NCBI RefSeq assembly: GCF_040807025.1
Contig: NC_090952.1
Span: 5,844,001 to 5,908,000, forward strand
Source of the DNA: Struthio camelus
Taxonomy: Eukaryota > Chordata > Aves > Struthioniformes > Struthionidae
Direction: 5' to 3'
Length of the DNA: 64,000 nucleotides
The number at the start of each line of letters is the position of its first letter. Position 1 is the stretch's first letter. The notes under the pieces are model-generated. The model was not told the DNA's origin and made no database searches. It worked only from the letters and a program-made list of their open reading frames with translations. Shown piece after piece: positions 23,951 to 52,117 of the stretch. A program made the translations under genes and the position numbers.

Positions 23951-26272
23951 TGCGCCAAGCCTAAAACCACTCCATCGGGGCTGAAAAGCACTCCGCCGAG
24001 CCTAAAACCACTGCGTCGGGGCTGAAACCACTCCATCAAGCCTGAAACCACCCCGTCGGGCCTAAAACCACTCCGCCAAGCCTAAAACCACTCTGTCGGG
24101 GCAGAAGCTACTCCGCTGAGGCTGAAACTACTCCGTCGGGCCTGAAACCACTGTGCCAGGACCGAAACGAAGCCGTCGGGGCTGAAACCACCCCGTCGGG
24201 GCTGAAACCACTCGGCTGACCTTCAAACCACTCCATAAAGCCTAAAACTACTCCGTTGGGGCTGAAACCACTGTGCTGGGGCGGAAACTGCTGCGTCAGG
24301 CTGAAAAGCACAGTGTCAGGCCGAAAACCACTCCACCAGGGCCAAAACCACTCTGCCGACATTAAGACCACTCCGCCAAGCCTAAAACACCTCTGCCAAG
24401 CCTAAAACCACTCCGTCAGGACTAAAACCACTCCGCTGAGGCTAAAACCCCTCCGTCAGGGCGGAAACCACTGCGCCGAGCCTAAAACCACTCCATCGGG
24501 GTTGAAATCACTCTGCCAAGCCTAAAACCACTCCGTCGGGGCCGAAACCACTCCGTCAGGGCCAAAACCACTCCGCAGAGCCTAAAACCACTCCGTCGGG
24601 GCTGAAACCACTGTGCTGGGGCAGAAATTGCTCCGTCAGGCTTAAAAGCACTGTGTCAGGCCGAAAACCACTGCATCGGGGCGGAAACCACTCCGCTGAC
24701 ATTAAGACCACTACGCCAAGCCAAAACCACTGCGTCGGGGCTGAAACCACTCCAGCAAGCCTAAAACCACTGCGTCGGGGCGGAAACCACTCCGCCGAGC
24801 CTGAAACCACTCCGTCGGGGCTGAAACCACTCTGGCAAGCCTAAAACAACTCCGTCAGGGCCAAAATCACTCCGCCGAGCCTGAAACCACTGCGTCGGGG
24901 CTGAAACCACTCCGCCGAGCCTAAAACCACTCCGTCGGGCCTGAAACCACTGTGCTGGGGCAGAAATTGCTCCGTCAGGCTTAAAAGCACTGTGTCAGGC
25001 CGAAAACCACTGCGTCGGGGCGGAAAGCACTCCGCCGAGCCTAAAACCACTGCGTCGGGGCTGAAACCACTCCGCCGAGCCGAAAACCACTGCGTCGGGG
25101 CTGAAACCACTCCGCCGAGCCTAAAACCACTGTGTCTGGGCTGAAAGCACTCCATCAAGCCTAAAACCACTGCGTCGGGGCTGAAAGCACTCCGCCGAGC
25201 CTAAAACCACTGGGTCGGGGCTGAAACCACTGCATCAAGCCTAAAACCACTCCGTCGGGGCTGAAACCACTCCGCCAAGCCTAAAACCTCTCTGTCGGGG
25301 CTGAAACCACTCCGCCGAGCCTAAAACCACTGCGTCGGGGCTGAAACCACTCCGCCGAGCCTAAAACCACTCCGTCGGGGCTGAAACCACTCCATCAAGC
25401 CTAAAACCACTGCGTCGGGGCTGAAAGCACTCCATCAAGCCTAAAACCGCTGCGTCGGGGCTGAAACCACTCCATCAAGCCTAAAACCACTGCGTCGGGG
25501 CTGAAACCACTCCGCCAAGCCTAAAACCACTGCGTCGGGGCTGAAACCACTCTGCCAAGCCTAAAACCTCTCCGTCGGGGCTGAAACCTCTCCGCCGAGC
25601 CTAAAACCACTCCGTCGGGGCTGAAACCAGTGTGCTGGGGTGGAAAATGCTCCGTCAGGCTGAAAAGCACTGTGTCAGGCCGAAAACCACTCCACCAGGG
25701 CCAAAACCACTCTGCCCGACATTAAGACCACGGCACCAAGCCTAAAAGCACTCTGCCAAGCCTAAAACCACTCCGTCAGGACTAAAACCACTCCGCTGAG
25801 CCTAAAGCCACTCCGTGGGACTGAAACCACTGTGCCAGGACCAAAACCACTCCGTCGGGGTGGAAACCACACTGTCAGGCTGAAAAGCACTGCATCAGGC
25901 CGAAAACCACTCCGTCGGGGCTGAAACCACTCCTTCGGGGCTGAAAGCGTTCCACCAGGGCCAAAACCACTCCGCTGACATTAAAACCACTCCGCCGAGC
26001 CTAAAACCACTGTGCTGGAGCTGAAACCACTCCGCCGAGCCTAAAACCACTGCGTCGGGGCTGAAACCACTCCGCCGAGCCTAAAACCACTCCATCGGGG
26101 CTGAAACCACTCCGCTGAGCCTAAAACAACTCCGTCAGGGCCAAAATCACTCCTCCGAGCCTAAAACCACTGCGTCAGGGCCAAAACCACTCCGCCGAGC
26201 CTAAAACCACTGCGTCGGGTCTGAAACCACTCCGCCGAGCCTGAAACCACTCCGTCGGGGCTGAAACCACGT
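23951..26272. repeat. Irregular distal edge of the satellite
   Basis: This stretch is a patchwork of segments found elsewhere in the array. About 24,050-24,540 matches 19,750-20,240 and then jumps to sequence matching about 20,460 onward, omitting roughly 220 bp. From about 25,120 it becomes mostly 40-bp dimers with scattered variants. No large periodicity is kept. Loss of order toward the array edge is expected where unequal exchange is less frequent. Confidence 0.75.
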
Positions 26273-26274
26273 GG
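26268..26274. other. Junction between satellite and gene array
   Basis: Satellite ends ..GCTGAAACCAC, and from 26,274 the sequence GCTTACTCCG matches the start of the next gene units at 39,271 and 52,267. In those copies the bases before the match are the 3' flank of the preceding gene (CCCCACACATT), so here the satellite replaces the end of a former upstream copy about 150 bp past its polyadenylation signal. The joint creates the palindrome CCACGTGG (E-box core CACGTG at 26268-26273). ACTCCGT is shared between the satellite monomer and the unit edge, a possible microhomology. Confidence 0.85.
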
Positions 26275-28325
26275 CTTACTCCGTTCTGCACGGGTCCACG
26301 ACCCCCCGTGAACAACCCCAAATCCTCAGGTCTCCTCATCACTTACAAAGCCCAGGTTATCCCTCTCCCAGACTATGCCTGTAGTGGCCTCAGGGCCAGG
26401 TAAGTAGAGACTGGAGGCTTTTGGCCTTTGCCCTTGTCTGTTCTCCCTCGCCTGTCAGGTTCAGGTCTCTGTGGAGTTTTCTTCTCACTTGCCCCTTGGT
26501 CCTCGATCAGGTAACCTTAATGAAGCAGAGGCTCTCGCCAGCCACAAACCCTCCCAACGTCTCCCCAGCACTCTCCTGCTCGCCCCCTCCCCATGTTCCC
26601 CCAGCAACAAGGCTCAGCACCTTCTCCACAAAGGCACCTCAACGCACACGCGCGCACTGCACACACGCCCCAGTGCTCTCCTGAGGAAAAAAAAAAAAAA
26701 AGCCCCTCGAGTGGTTATGTGTGGAAAAGACGAGGCATTGGCCAGGTGATGCTTCCAGGTAGCACCAGCGTGCGGAGGGCACAAGTAGGAAGGGGGTGCT
26801 GCCGAGCGTGCCCTTTGCAAGTGAACAAGCTCTTTCCTGAGCAGCTCTTGCTCCTTTCATTGAAGAGGCCAATTTCTGCTCTGCCAAGCAGAGAGAGGTT
26901 GACATCTCGGACACTTTGCCATGGCCTTCCCCCAGGCTTCGGACACCTCTGTACCACATACACGCAAGCGAGCGCTTCTTTGTCCCACTCCCGTTGCACT
27001 TGGGTGAGCAGAGGCACACGGACAGGAAGGTGACAGAAGGCTTGCCTACACATGGACCTGTCTTTGGTGGATGTTCTCCTCCCGAGCTGCGTGAATATGC
27101 TCTCCTGCAGAGACACGGGCATGCTTACACAACTCTCCGGCTCCGGAAGAGGCACCGGCGCCCTGAGCGGGCTGCCTTCCTGGGCTGTTGAAGCCAGGGG
27201 CTCTCGGCAGCCTTTCTGTCCCTGTTGGCTTTCTTGGGCTGCGCAGTCGTGTGCCTTGCAACCGCCTCGGTTGCCCCCTTGGCATCCTCCAGGCTCCTTT
27301 GGGCACCCTCAGATCCCTTCTCCAGGCACGCTCACGTGCTCTCTGCCCCTCTGCCTGTGCTCAGATCCCCTCTCTTCCCCTCATGCATGCTCAAGTCTCC
27401 TCTGGTCCTCTCCCTGCAGCCTCCCAGTCCTTCCATTTCCCTCTGCGAAGCACCTCCTCCACGGGGAACCCAAGCAGTGTGAGGGCGCTGCGAGTATTGT
27501 AGGCTGTGTGCGAGCATCACATTTTTCTTCTGCAAAATGAGTGACTTTGGACTGAAAATGGGGATTTCGGCTCATGAGGATCACATTTTTCAACCCTCCC
27601 CCCTCCCCCAAATTAGCACCCACCCCAAGCCCACTATTCCCAGTGGATGTCCCTAATGCAGAGGCTTTTTAGTGCCGAGGGAAAGAAATGACCATTGCCA
27701 AAAAGGGTTTGGGTTCTGCTTTGTTTTTCTTTTATTTTTCCCAGGCTTTGACACTGTTGGGACACATTCCTGGTGCATTTGTCTGAACGCAGTTCTCAGG
27801 GTGAGAGAGCAAACCCCTCTGCTGCTTCACTAGGCTCGGCCAGCTCCATGCTCGTGGCCTAGGGAAGCAACAGCTAGGGCTCGGCCCTTCCTGCCCACAA
27901 GATCACTGAGGGCAGTCACAGTCTTCCTCTGTGTTCATTCGGTTGCTCCCTTAGGCCTGCCTTCCTCAGCAGAGCCTCTCCTTGCCAGCAGGTGTAGCCC
28001 AGCATCCCCGAGGTGGGGACATGGCAGGGCTGGAAGGCCTGAGGGGAGCCCCAGCCTGGGGAAGCCCTCCTGTGGCTGCGCCTGCCCCCTGGCGGCCTCG
28101 GGGAGTGGGCAGGGAGGTGGGGGCATCTCCCCTAAAGTGCCCCAGGCAGCTCCCCTTCCCCTTGCAGGGCCCATCTTGGCAGGGCCTGGCCGGTCAATGC
28201 GTCCCTGCAGCCCCTCTGTGACATGGGCTGGGGCAGGACGCAGTGAGCGCATCACAGCAACAGCTTCCCCCTGCCCACATCGCCCCGGGAGCCTGAGCTG
28301 AGCCCACGCGCTTGGCGGTGCTCTC

Positions 28326-28357
28326 GCTACTGCTCTGCTCTGCTCTGCTCTGCTCTG
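28326..28357. repeat. (CTGCT)n microsatellite
   Basis: About five perfect TCTGC units in a GC-rich context; present unchanged near 41,323-41,354 and 54,319-54,350. Confidence 0.85.
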
Positions 28358-28359
28358 GA

Positions 28360-28424
28360 GGAGCTGCTGGGCCGGGAGCAGGAGGAGGCGAGAGGAGGTG
28401 GTGGGACAGCGCGAGACGCTGTTT
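28360..28424 (+). promoter_or_regulatory. Candidate GC-rich 5' region / noncoding first exon
   Basis: A purine-rich, GC-rich segment (GGGCCGGGAGCAGGAGGAGG..) ends in TTTG followed by GTGAGG, a good 5' splice site at 28,425, about 1.1 kb upstream of the first recognisable coding exon. It has the look of a vertebrate 5'-UTR exon, but no TATA box or start codon supports it. Equivalent sites are at 41,357-41,421 and 54,353-54,417. This is inference only. Confidence 0.2.
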
Positions 28425-28752
28425 GGTGAGGTTCCCAGCAGGACGTTGGAGAGCAGCGGCTTCTCCTGGCCGCAAGACCTATTTGGACTAACTCGGGAGG
28501 CTGCGAATTCCCTCTGGGCCCCTAGGGAAGTCCTCTGGCCTGCTGGAAATTGCCCGCTGTGGGAGCCCCTCCATTATAGGGCGCTGTCGGGGCTGCACAA
28601 CTTCCACGCTTAGAATCTTGGCTCCCCAGCAACACGTCCACCCCCGTGTCACTCGTGCCTCCTCAGCTGTGGTGAGAGGACCTTTGGCCCTTGCTCCAAT
28701 AACTGCCTCCTCCTTTGCTGCTGCCAACACAGGTTTCTCCTGTGACGAGTGT

Positions 28753-29388
28753 TCATGTAGCTGTGGGTTTCGGAGTTACGCTTGTGCTCCTTGGTATGGT
28801 GGAGCCAACCTGGTTGGCAGGAGTGTTTTGTGCAGTCATGGCTACTCCAGTCTTTGAGGACTGAGAGGGTGCGTGAGAGGAGGAATCATAAAGGTGCTTC
28901 ATGTCTGCAGAAGCTGCAGGCAGCTCCTGCGTAACTCCCTGCTGCTGGCTGAGGTTTTGCATTATCATTCCAACTAGACCTTCCGACTACTGGCTCTCGT
29001 GTCTACGGGCTCAGCAATTTCTCTAGTGTCTTGTGAACCAAACACTTGCTTCACTTTCAGCAGATTTCCCTTGTCCTCTTCAGCAGTTTTCATTGCCTGA
29101 GAAACTGCCTCAGGAGTAAAGAGCTTCTCTTGCATGCTTCCAAAAGTTGACATGTGCTTCATATGCTGCTTGAGCTCAGGTTCGGAGGAAGCATGGACCT
29201 CAGGCAGACTGAAGGAGTCCTTGCAGAAGAAGTCAAAACGTCTTTACCTTCCTCTTTCTCAGTAAGTTCTGTCTTCCACCCAGCACTCTGATGCCCTTGC
29301 ACTTTTCACGCAGCTGAACAAACGCCTTCCAAAGTGCACTGCGCTCCACAAGAGCCTCTGTCTTTGCTCCCTGTAGGCGTGCTATAGC
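28753..29388 (-). pseudogene. Decayed coiled-coil-like coding fragment, unit 1
   Basis: Minus-strand sequence has protein-like stretches in successive frames. A 141-bp segment 29,388-29,248 (charged, heptad-like, with ALVERSALWKAFVQLREK) has a splice acceptor-like TTTCTCTCAG before it and a donor-like GTAAAG after it. Then come 28,974-29,200 (with EKLFTPEAVSQAMKTAEEDK and KVKQVFGSQDTREI) and a Ser/Thr-rich part down to 28,753. The pieces lie too close for introns and need frame changes to be read through, so a decayed host-gene fragment is likelier than a live gene. I do not recognise the family. It lies antisense, just upstream of the ATAD2-like exons. Confidence 0.4.
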
Positions 29389-29552
29389 CTGAGAGAAAGG
29401 AAATCATCTGTCATATGCTATCAAGCTCCACTGGAAAGTACGTTAGAGGCAGCCTTTCTCGGAAGGGCTAATTCCCCACGCCTAAGCGGGGACATGAAAA
29501 TGTCCGTGCGCACAGCGCAGTCCCAAAGTAGAGCTAGCTTCTGTCATTGTAG

Positions 29553-39080
<9,528 letters not shown>

Positions 39081-39115
39081 CGTGAAACTCAGAAAAGGGG
39101 CGTCTAGAATATATG

Positions 39116-39121
39116 AATAAA
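39116..39121 (+). terminator. Polyadenylation signal, copy 1
   Basis: AATAAA lies 36 bases after the TAA stop of copy 1, followed by a T/G-rich stretch (TTTGAAGGTGTCTTCCTGGCTGTTTTGC). The 3' UTR is therefore very short. Confidence 0.85.
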
Positions 39122-42100
39122 GCTCATGTCAATCCTTTGAAGGTGTCTTCCTGGCTGTTTTGCTATTGTTGCTCCTTCAGAAGCCTCGCAGTGCTGTTCA
39201 GAGGCCCCTCTTGCACCCCTCCATCCCATTCCCCCTCTTTCTTCCTCCTTGATCCCCTGCCCCACACATTGCTTACTCCGTTCTGCACGGGTCCACTACC
39301 CCCCGTGAACAACCCCAAATCCTCAGGACTCCTCATCACTTGCAAAGCCCAGGTTATCCCTCTCCCAGACTATGCCTGTAGTGGCCTCAGGGCCAGGTAA
39401 GTAGAGACTGGAGGCTTTTGGCCTTTGCCCTTGTCTGTTCTCCCTCGCCTGTCAGGTTCAGGTCTCTGTGGAGTTTTCTTCTCACTTGCCCCTTGGTCCT
39501 CGATCAGGTAACCTTAATGAAGCAGAGGCTCTCGCCAGCCACAAACCCTCCCAACGTCTCCCCAGCACTCTCCTGCTCGCCCCCTCCCCATGTTCCCCCA
39601 GCAACAAGGCTCAGCACCTTCTCCACAAAGGCACCTCAACGCACACGCGCGCACTGCACACACGCCCCAGTGCTCTCCTGAGGAAAAAAAAAAAAAAAGC
39701 CCCTCGAGTGGTTATGTGTGGAAAAGACGAGGCATTGGCCAGGTGATGCTTCCAGGTAGCACCAGCGTGCGGAGGGCACAAGTAGGAAGGGGGTGCTGCC
39801 GAGCGTGCCCTTTGCAAGTGAACAAGCTCTTTCCTGAGCAGCTCTTGCTCCTTTCATTGAAGAGGCCAATTTCTGCTCTGCCAAGCAGAGAGAGGTTGAC
39901 ATCTCGGACACTTTGCCATGGCCTTCCCCCAGGCTTCGGACACCTCTGTACCACATACACGCAAGCGAGCGCTTCTTTGTCCCACTCCCGTTGCACTTGG
40001 GTGAGCAGAGGCACACGGACAGGAAGGTGACAGAAGGCTTGCCTACACATGGACCTGTCTTTGGTGGATGTTCTCCTCCCGAGCTGCGTGAATATGCTCT
40101 CCTGCAGAGACACGGGCATGCTTACACAACTCTCCGGCTCCGGAAGAGGCACCGGCGCCCTGAGCGGGCTGCCTTCCTGGGCTGTTGAAGCCAGGGGCTC
40201 TCGGCAGCCTTTCTGTCCCTGTTGGCTTTCTTGGGCTGCGCAGTCGTGTGCCTTGCAACCGCCTCGGTTGCCCCCTTGGCATCCTCCAGGCTCCTTTGGG
40301 CACCCTCAGATCCCTTCTCCAGGCACGCTCACGTGCTCTCTGCCCCTCTGCCTGTGCTCAGATCCCCTCTCTTCCCCTCATGCATGCTCAAGTCTCCTCT
40401 GGTCCTCTCCCTGCAGCCTCCCAGTCCTTCCATTTCCCTCTGCGAAGCACCTCCTCCACGGGGAACCCAAGCAGTGTGAGGGCGCTGCGAGTATTGTAGG
40501 CTGTGTGCGAGCATCACATTTTTCTTCTGCAAAATGAGTGACTTTGGACTGAAAATGGGGATTTCGGCTCATGAGGATCACATTTTTCAACCCTCCCCCC
40601 TCCCCCAAATTAGCACCCACCCCAAGCCCACTATTCCCAGTGGATGTCCCTAATGCAGAGGCTTTTTAGTGCCGAGGGAAAGAAATGACCATTGCCAAAA
40701 AGGGTTTGGGTTCTGCTTTGTTTTTCTTTTATTTTTCCCAGGCTTTGACACTGTTGGGACACATTCCTGGTGCATTTGTCTGAACGCAGTTCTCAGGGTG
40801 AGAGAGCAAACCCCTCTGCTGCTTCACTAGGCTCGGCCAGCTCCATGCTCGTGGCCTAGGGAAGCAACAGCTAGGGCTCGGCCCTTCCTGCCCACAAGAT
40901 CACTGAGGGCAGTCACAGTCTTCCTCTGTGTTCATTCGGTTGCTCCCTTAGGCCTGCCTTCCTCAGCAGAGCCTCTCCTTGCCAGCAGGTGTAGCCCAGC
41001 ATCCCCGAGGTGGGGACATGGCAGGGCTGGAAGGCCTGAGGGGAGCCCCAGCCTGGGGAAGCCCTCCTGTGGCTGCGCCTGCCCCCTGGCGGCCTCGGGG
41101 AGTGGGCAGGGAGGTGGGGGCATCTCCCCTAAAGTGCCCCAGGCAGCTCCCCTTCCCCTTGCAGGGCCCATCTTGGCAGGGCCTGGCCGGTCAATGCGTC
41201 CCTGCAGCCCCTCTGTGACATGGGCTGGGGCAGGACGCAGTGAGCGCATCACAGCAACAGCTTCCCCCTGCCCACATCGCCCCGGGAGCCTGAGCTGAGC
41301 CCACGCGCTTGGCGGTGCTCTCGCTACTGCTCTGCTCTGCTCTGCTCTGCTCTGGAGGAGCTGCTGGGCCGGGAGCAGGAGGAGGCGAGAGGAGGTGGTG
41401 GGACAGCGCGAGACGCTGTTTGGTGAGGTTCCCAGCAGGACGTTGGAGAGCAGCGGCTTCTCCTGGCCGCAAGACCTATTTGGACTAACTCGGGAGGCTG
41501 CGAATTCCCTCTGGGCCCCTAGGGAAGTCCTCTGGCCTGCTGGAAATTGCCCGCTGTGGGAGCCCCTCCATTATAGGGCGCTGTCGGGGCTGCACAACTT
41601 CCACGCTTAGAATCTTGGCTCCCCAGCAACACGTCCACCCCCGTGTCACTCGTGCCTCCTCAGCTGTGGTGAGAGGACCTTTGGCCCTTGCTCCAATAAC
41701 TGCCTCCTCCTTTGCTGCTGCCAACACAGGTTTCTCCTGTGACGAGTGTTCATGTAGCTGTGGGTTTCGGAGTTACGCTTGTGCTCCTTGGTATGGTGGA
41801 GCCAACCTGGTTGGCAGGAGTGTTTTGTGCAGTCATGGCTACTCCAGTCTTTGAGGACTGAGAGGGTGCGTGAGAGGAGGAATCATAAAGGTGCTTCATG
41901 TCTGCAGAAGCTGCAGGCAGCTCCTGCGTAACTCCCTGCTGCTGGCTGAGGTTTTGCATTATCATTCCAACTAGACCTTCCGACTACTGGCTCTCGTGTC
42001 TACGGGCTCAGCAATTTCTCTAGTGTCTTGTGAACCAAACACTTGCTTCACTTTCAGCAGATTTCCCTTGTCCTCTTCAGCAGTTTTCATTGCCTGAGAA

Positions 42101-42549
42101 ACTGCCTCAGGAGTAAAGAGCTTCTCTTGCATGCTTCCAAAAGTTGACATGTGCTTCATATGCTGCTTGAGCTCAGGTTCGGAGGAAGCATGGACCTCAG
42201 GCAGACTGAAGGAGTCCTTGCAGAAGAAGTCAAAACGTCTTTACCTTCCTCTTTCTCAGTAAGTTCTGTCTTCCACCCAGCACTCTGATGCCCTTGCACT
42301 TTTCACGCAGCTGAACAAACGCCTTCCAAAGTGCACTGCGCTCCACAAGAGCCTCTGTCTTTGCTCCCTGTAGGCGTGCTATAGCCTGAGAGAAAGGAAA
42401 TCATCTGTCATATGCTATCAAGCTCCACTGGAAAGTACGTTAGAGGCAGCCTTTCTCGGAAGGGCTAATTCCCCACGCCTAAGCGGGGACATGAAAATGT
42501 CCGTGCGCACAGCGCAGTCCCAAAGTAGAGCTAGCTTCTGTCATTGTAG
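39122..42549. other. Intergenic spacer between copies 1 and 2
   Basis: This holds the 3' flank of copy 1 (C/T-rich to 39,270) and the 5' spacer of unit 2, including the minus-strand coding-like fragment at 41,750-42,385 and the CTGCT repeat. I see no further exon with recognisable protein. The equivalent spacer between copies 2 and 3 is 52,118-55,545. Confidence 0.6.
41750..42385 (-). pseudogene. Decayed coiled-coil-like coding fragment, unit 2
   Basis: Same minus-strand fragment as at 28,753-29,388, with no difference noticed by eye. Preservation across units reflects recent amplification and is not evidence of function. Confidence 0.4.
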
Positions 42550-52076
<9,527 letters not shown>

Positions 52077-52111
52077 CGTGAAACTCAGAAAAGGGGCGTC
52101 TAGAATATATG

Positions 52112-52117
52112 AATAAA
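52112..52117 (+). terminator. Polyadenylation signal, copy 2
   Basis: AATAAA 36 bases past the stop, identical context to copy 1. About 150 bp later the next amplicon starts. Confidence 0.85.

Larger units (their letters stand above)
1..26272. repeat. 20-bp-monomer satellite array with higher-order structure
   Basis: The whole stretch is tandem copies of a 20-bp monomer, consensus GRGSCTRAAACCACTSCGYC, with the invariant core AAACCACT at nearly every 20 bp. Two monomer classes (GGGGCTGAAACC.. and RAGCCTAAAACC..) often alternate to give a 40-bp dimer. Variants such as GACATTAARACC mark positions in the larger repeats. No gene, RNA gene or unique DNA interrupts it. Most monomers carry one to three CpGs. 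The left end lies outside the window; the right end joins the gene array at about 26,270. Short-monomer satellites of about 20 and 41 bp are known from bird W chromosomes and microchromosomes, but I cannot match this to a named family. Tandem nature is certain; the clade is inference. Confidence 0.97.
26274..28752. other. 5' spacer of amplicon unit 1, no assignable gene
   Basis: No exon I can assign. It holds pyrimidine-rich DNA; an alternating CA/CG stretch near 26,640-26,670 followed by a long A run at about 26,685-26,701; an AT-richer segment around 27,700-27,760; and a GC-rich block around 28,000-28,430. The unresolved first exon(s) and promoter of the ATAD2-like gene may lie in this spacer. 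Equivalent stretches are 39,271-41,749 and 52,267-54,745. Confidence 0.6.

Noticed and set aside
279-25170. Many minus-strand open frames of 60-340 codons in the satellite, rich in EWFQPRRSGFRLGG-like repeats, and a few plus-strand ones
   Set aside because: They are the 20-bp monomer read in rotating frames (60 bp = 20 codons), overlap one another in different frames, have no splice or promoter context and follow the repeat period exactly. They are by-products of a stop-poor repeat, not genes.
1-26272. CRISPR-like direct repeats
   Set aside because: Repeats are contiguous 20-bp monomers without unique spacers, there are no cas genes, and the neighbouring genes are spliced eukaryotic genes.
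1-26272. RUNX-type motif (ACCACW) repeated in every monomer
   Set aside because: The monomer gives AGTGGTTT on the other strand, whereas the RUNX consensus wants a pyrimidine first (YGYGGT). The match is partial and repeat-driven.
1-26272. Centromeric CENP-B box
   Set aside because: I found no TTCG....A..CGGG arrangement in the monomer. Centromere identity cannot be claimed from sequence alone.
26685-26701. A run as the tail of a retroposed element
   Set aside because: No SINE or LINE body, target-site duplication or polyadenylation signal is visible beside it. A plain A run is the safer reading.
27045-27090. A bromodomain-like string (MDLSLVDVLL) in the 5' spacer
   Set aside because: Only the MDLS core matches the bromodomain PMDLS motif. 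The residues on both sides do not fit, and it lies upstream of the gene, so it is chance similarity.
26593-27540. Overlapping 140-160-codon open frames on both strands in the 5' spacer (repeated in each unit)
   Set aside because: They overlap in several frames, have simple GC-rich composition and show no recognisable motif. Conservation between units is explained by recent duplication.
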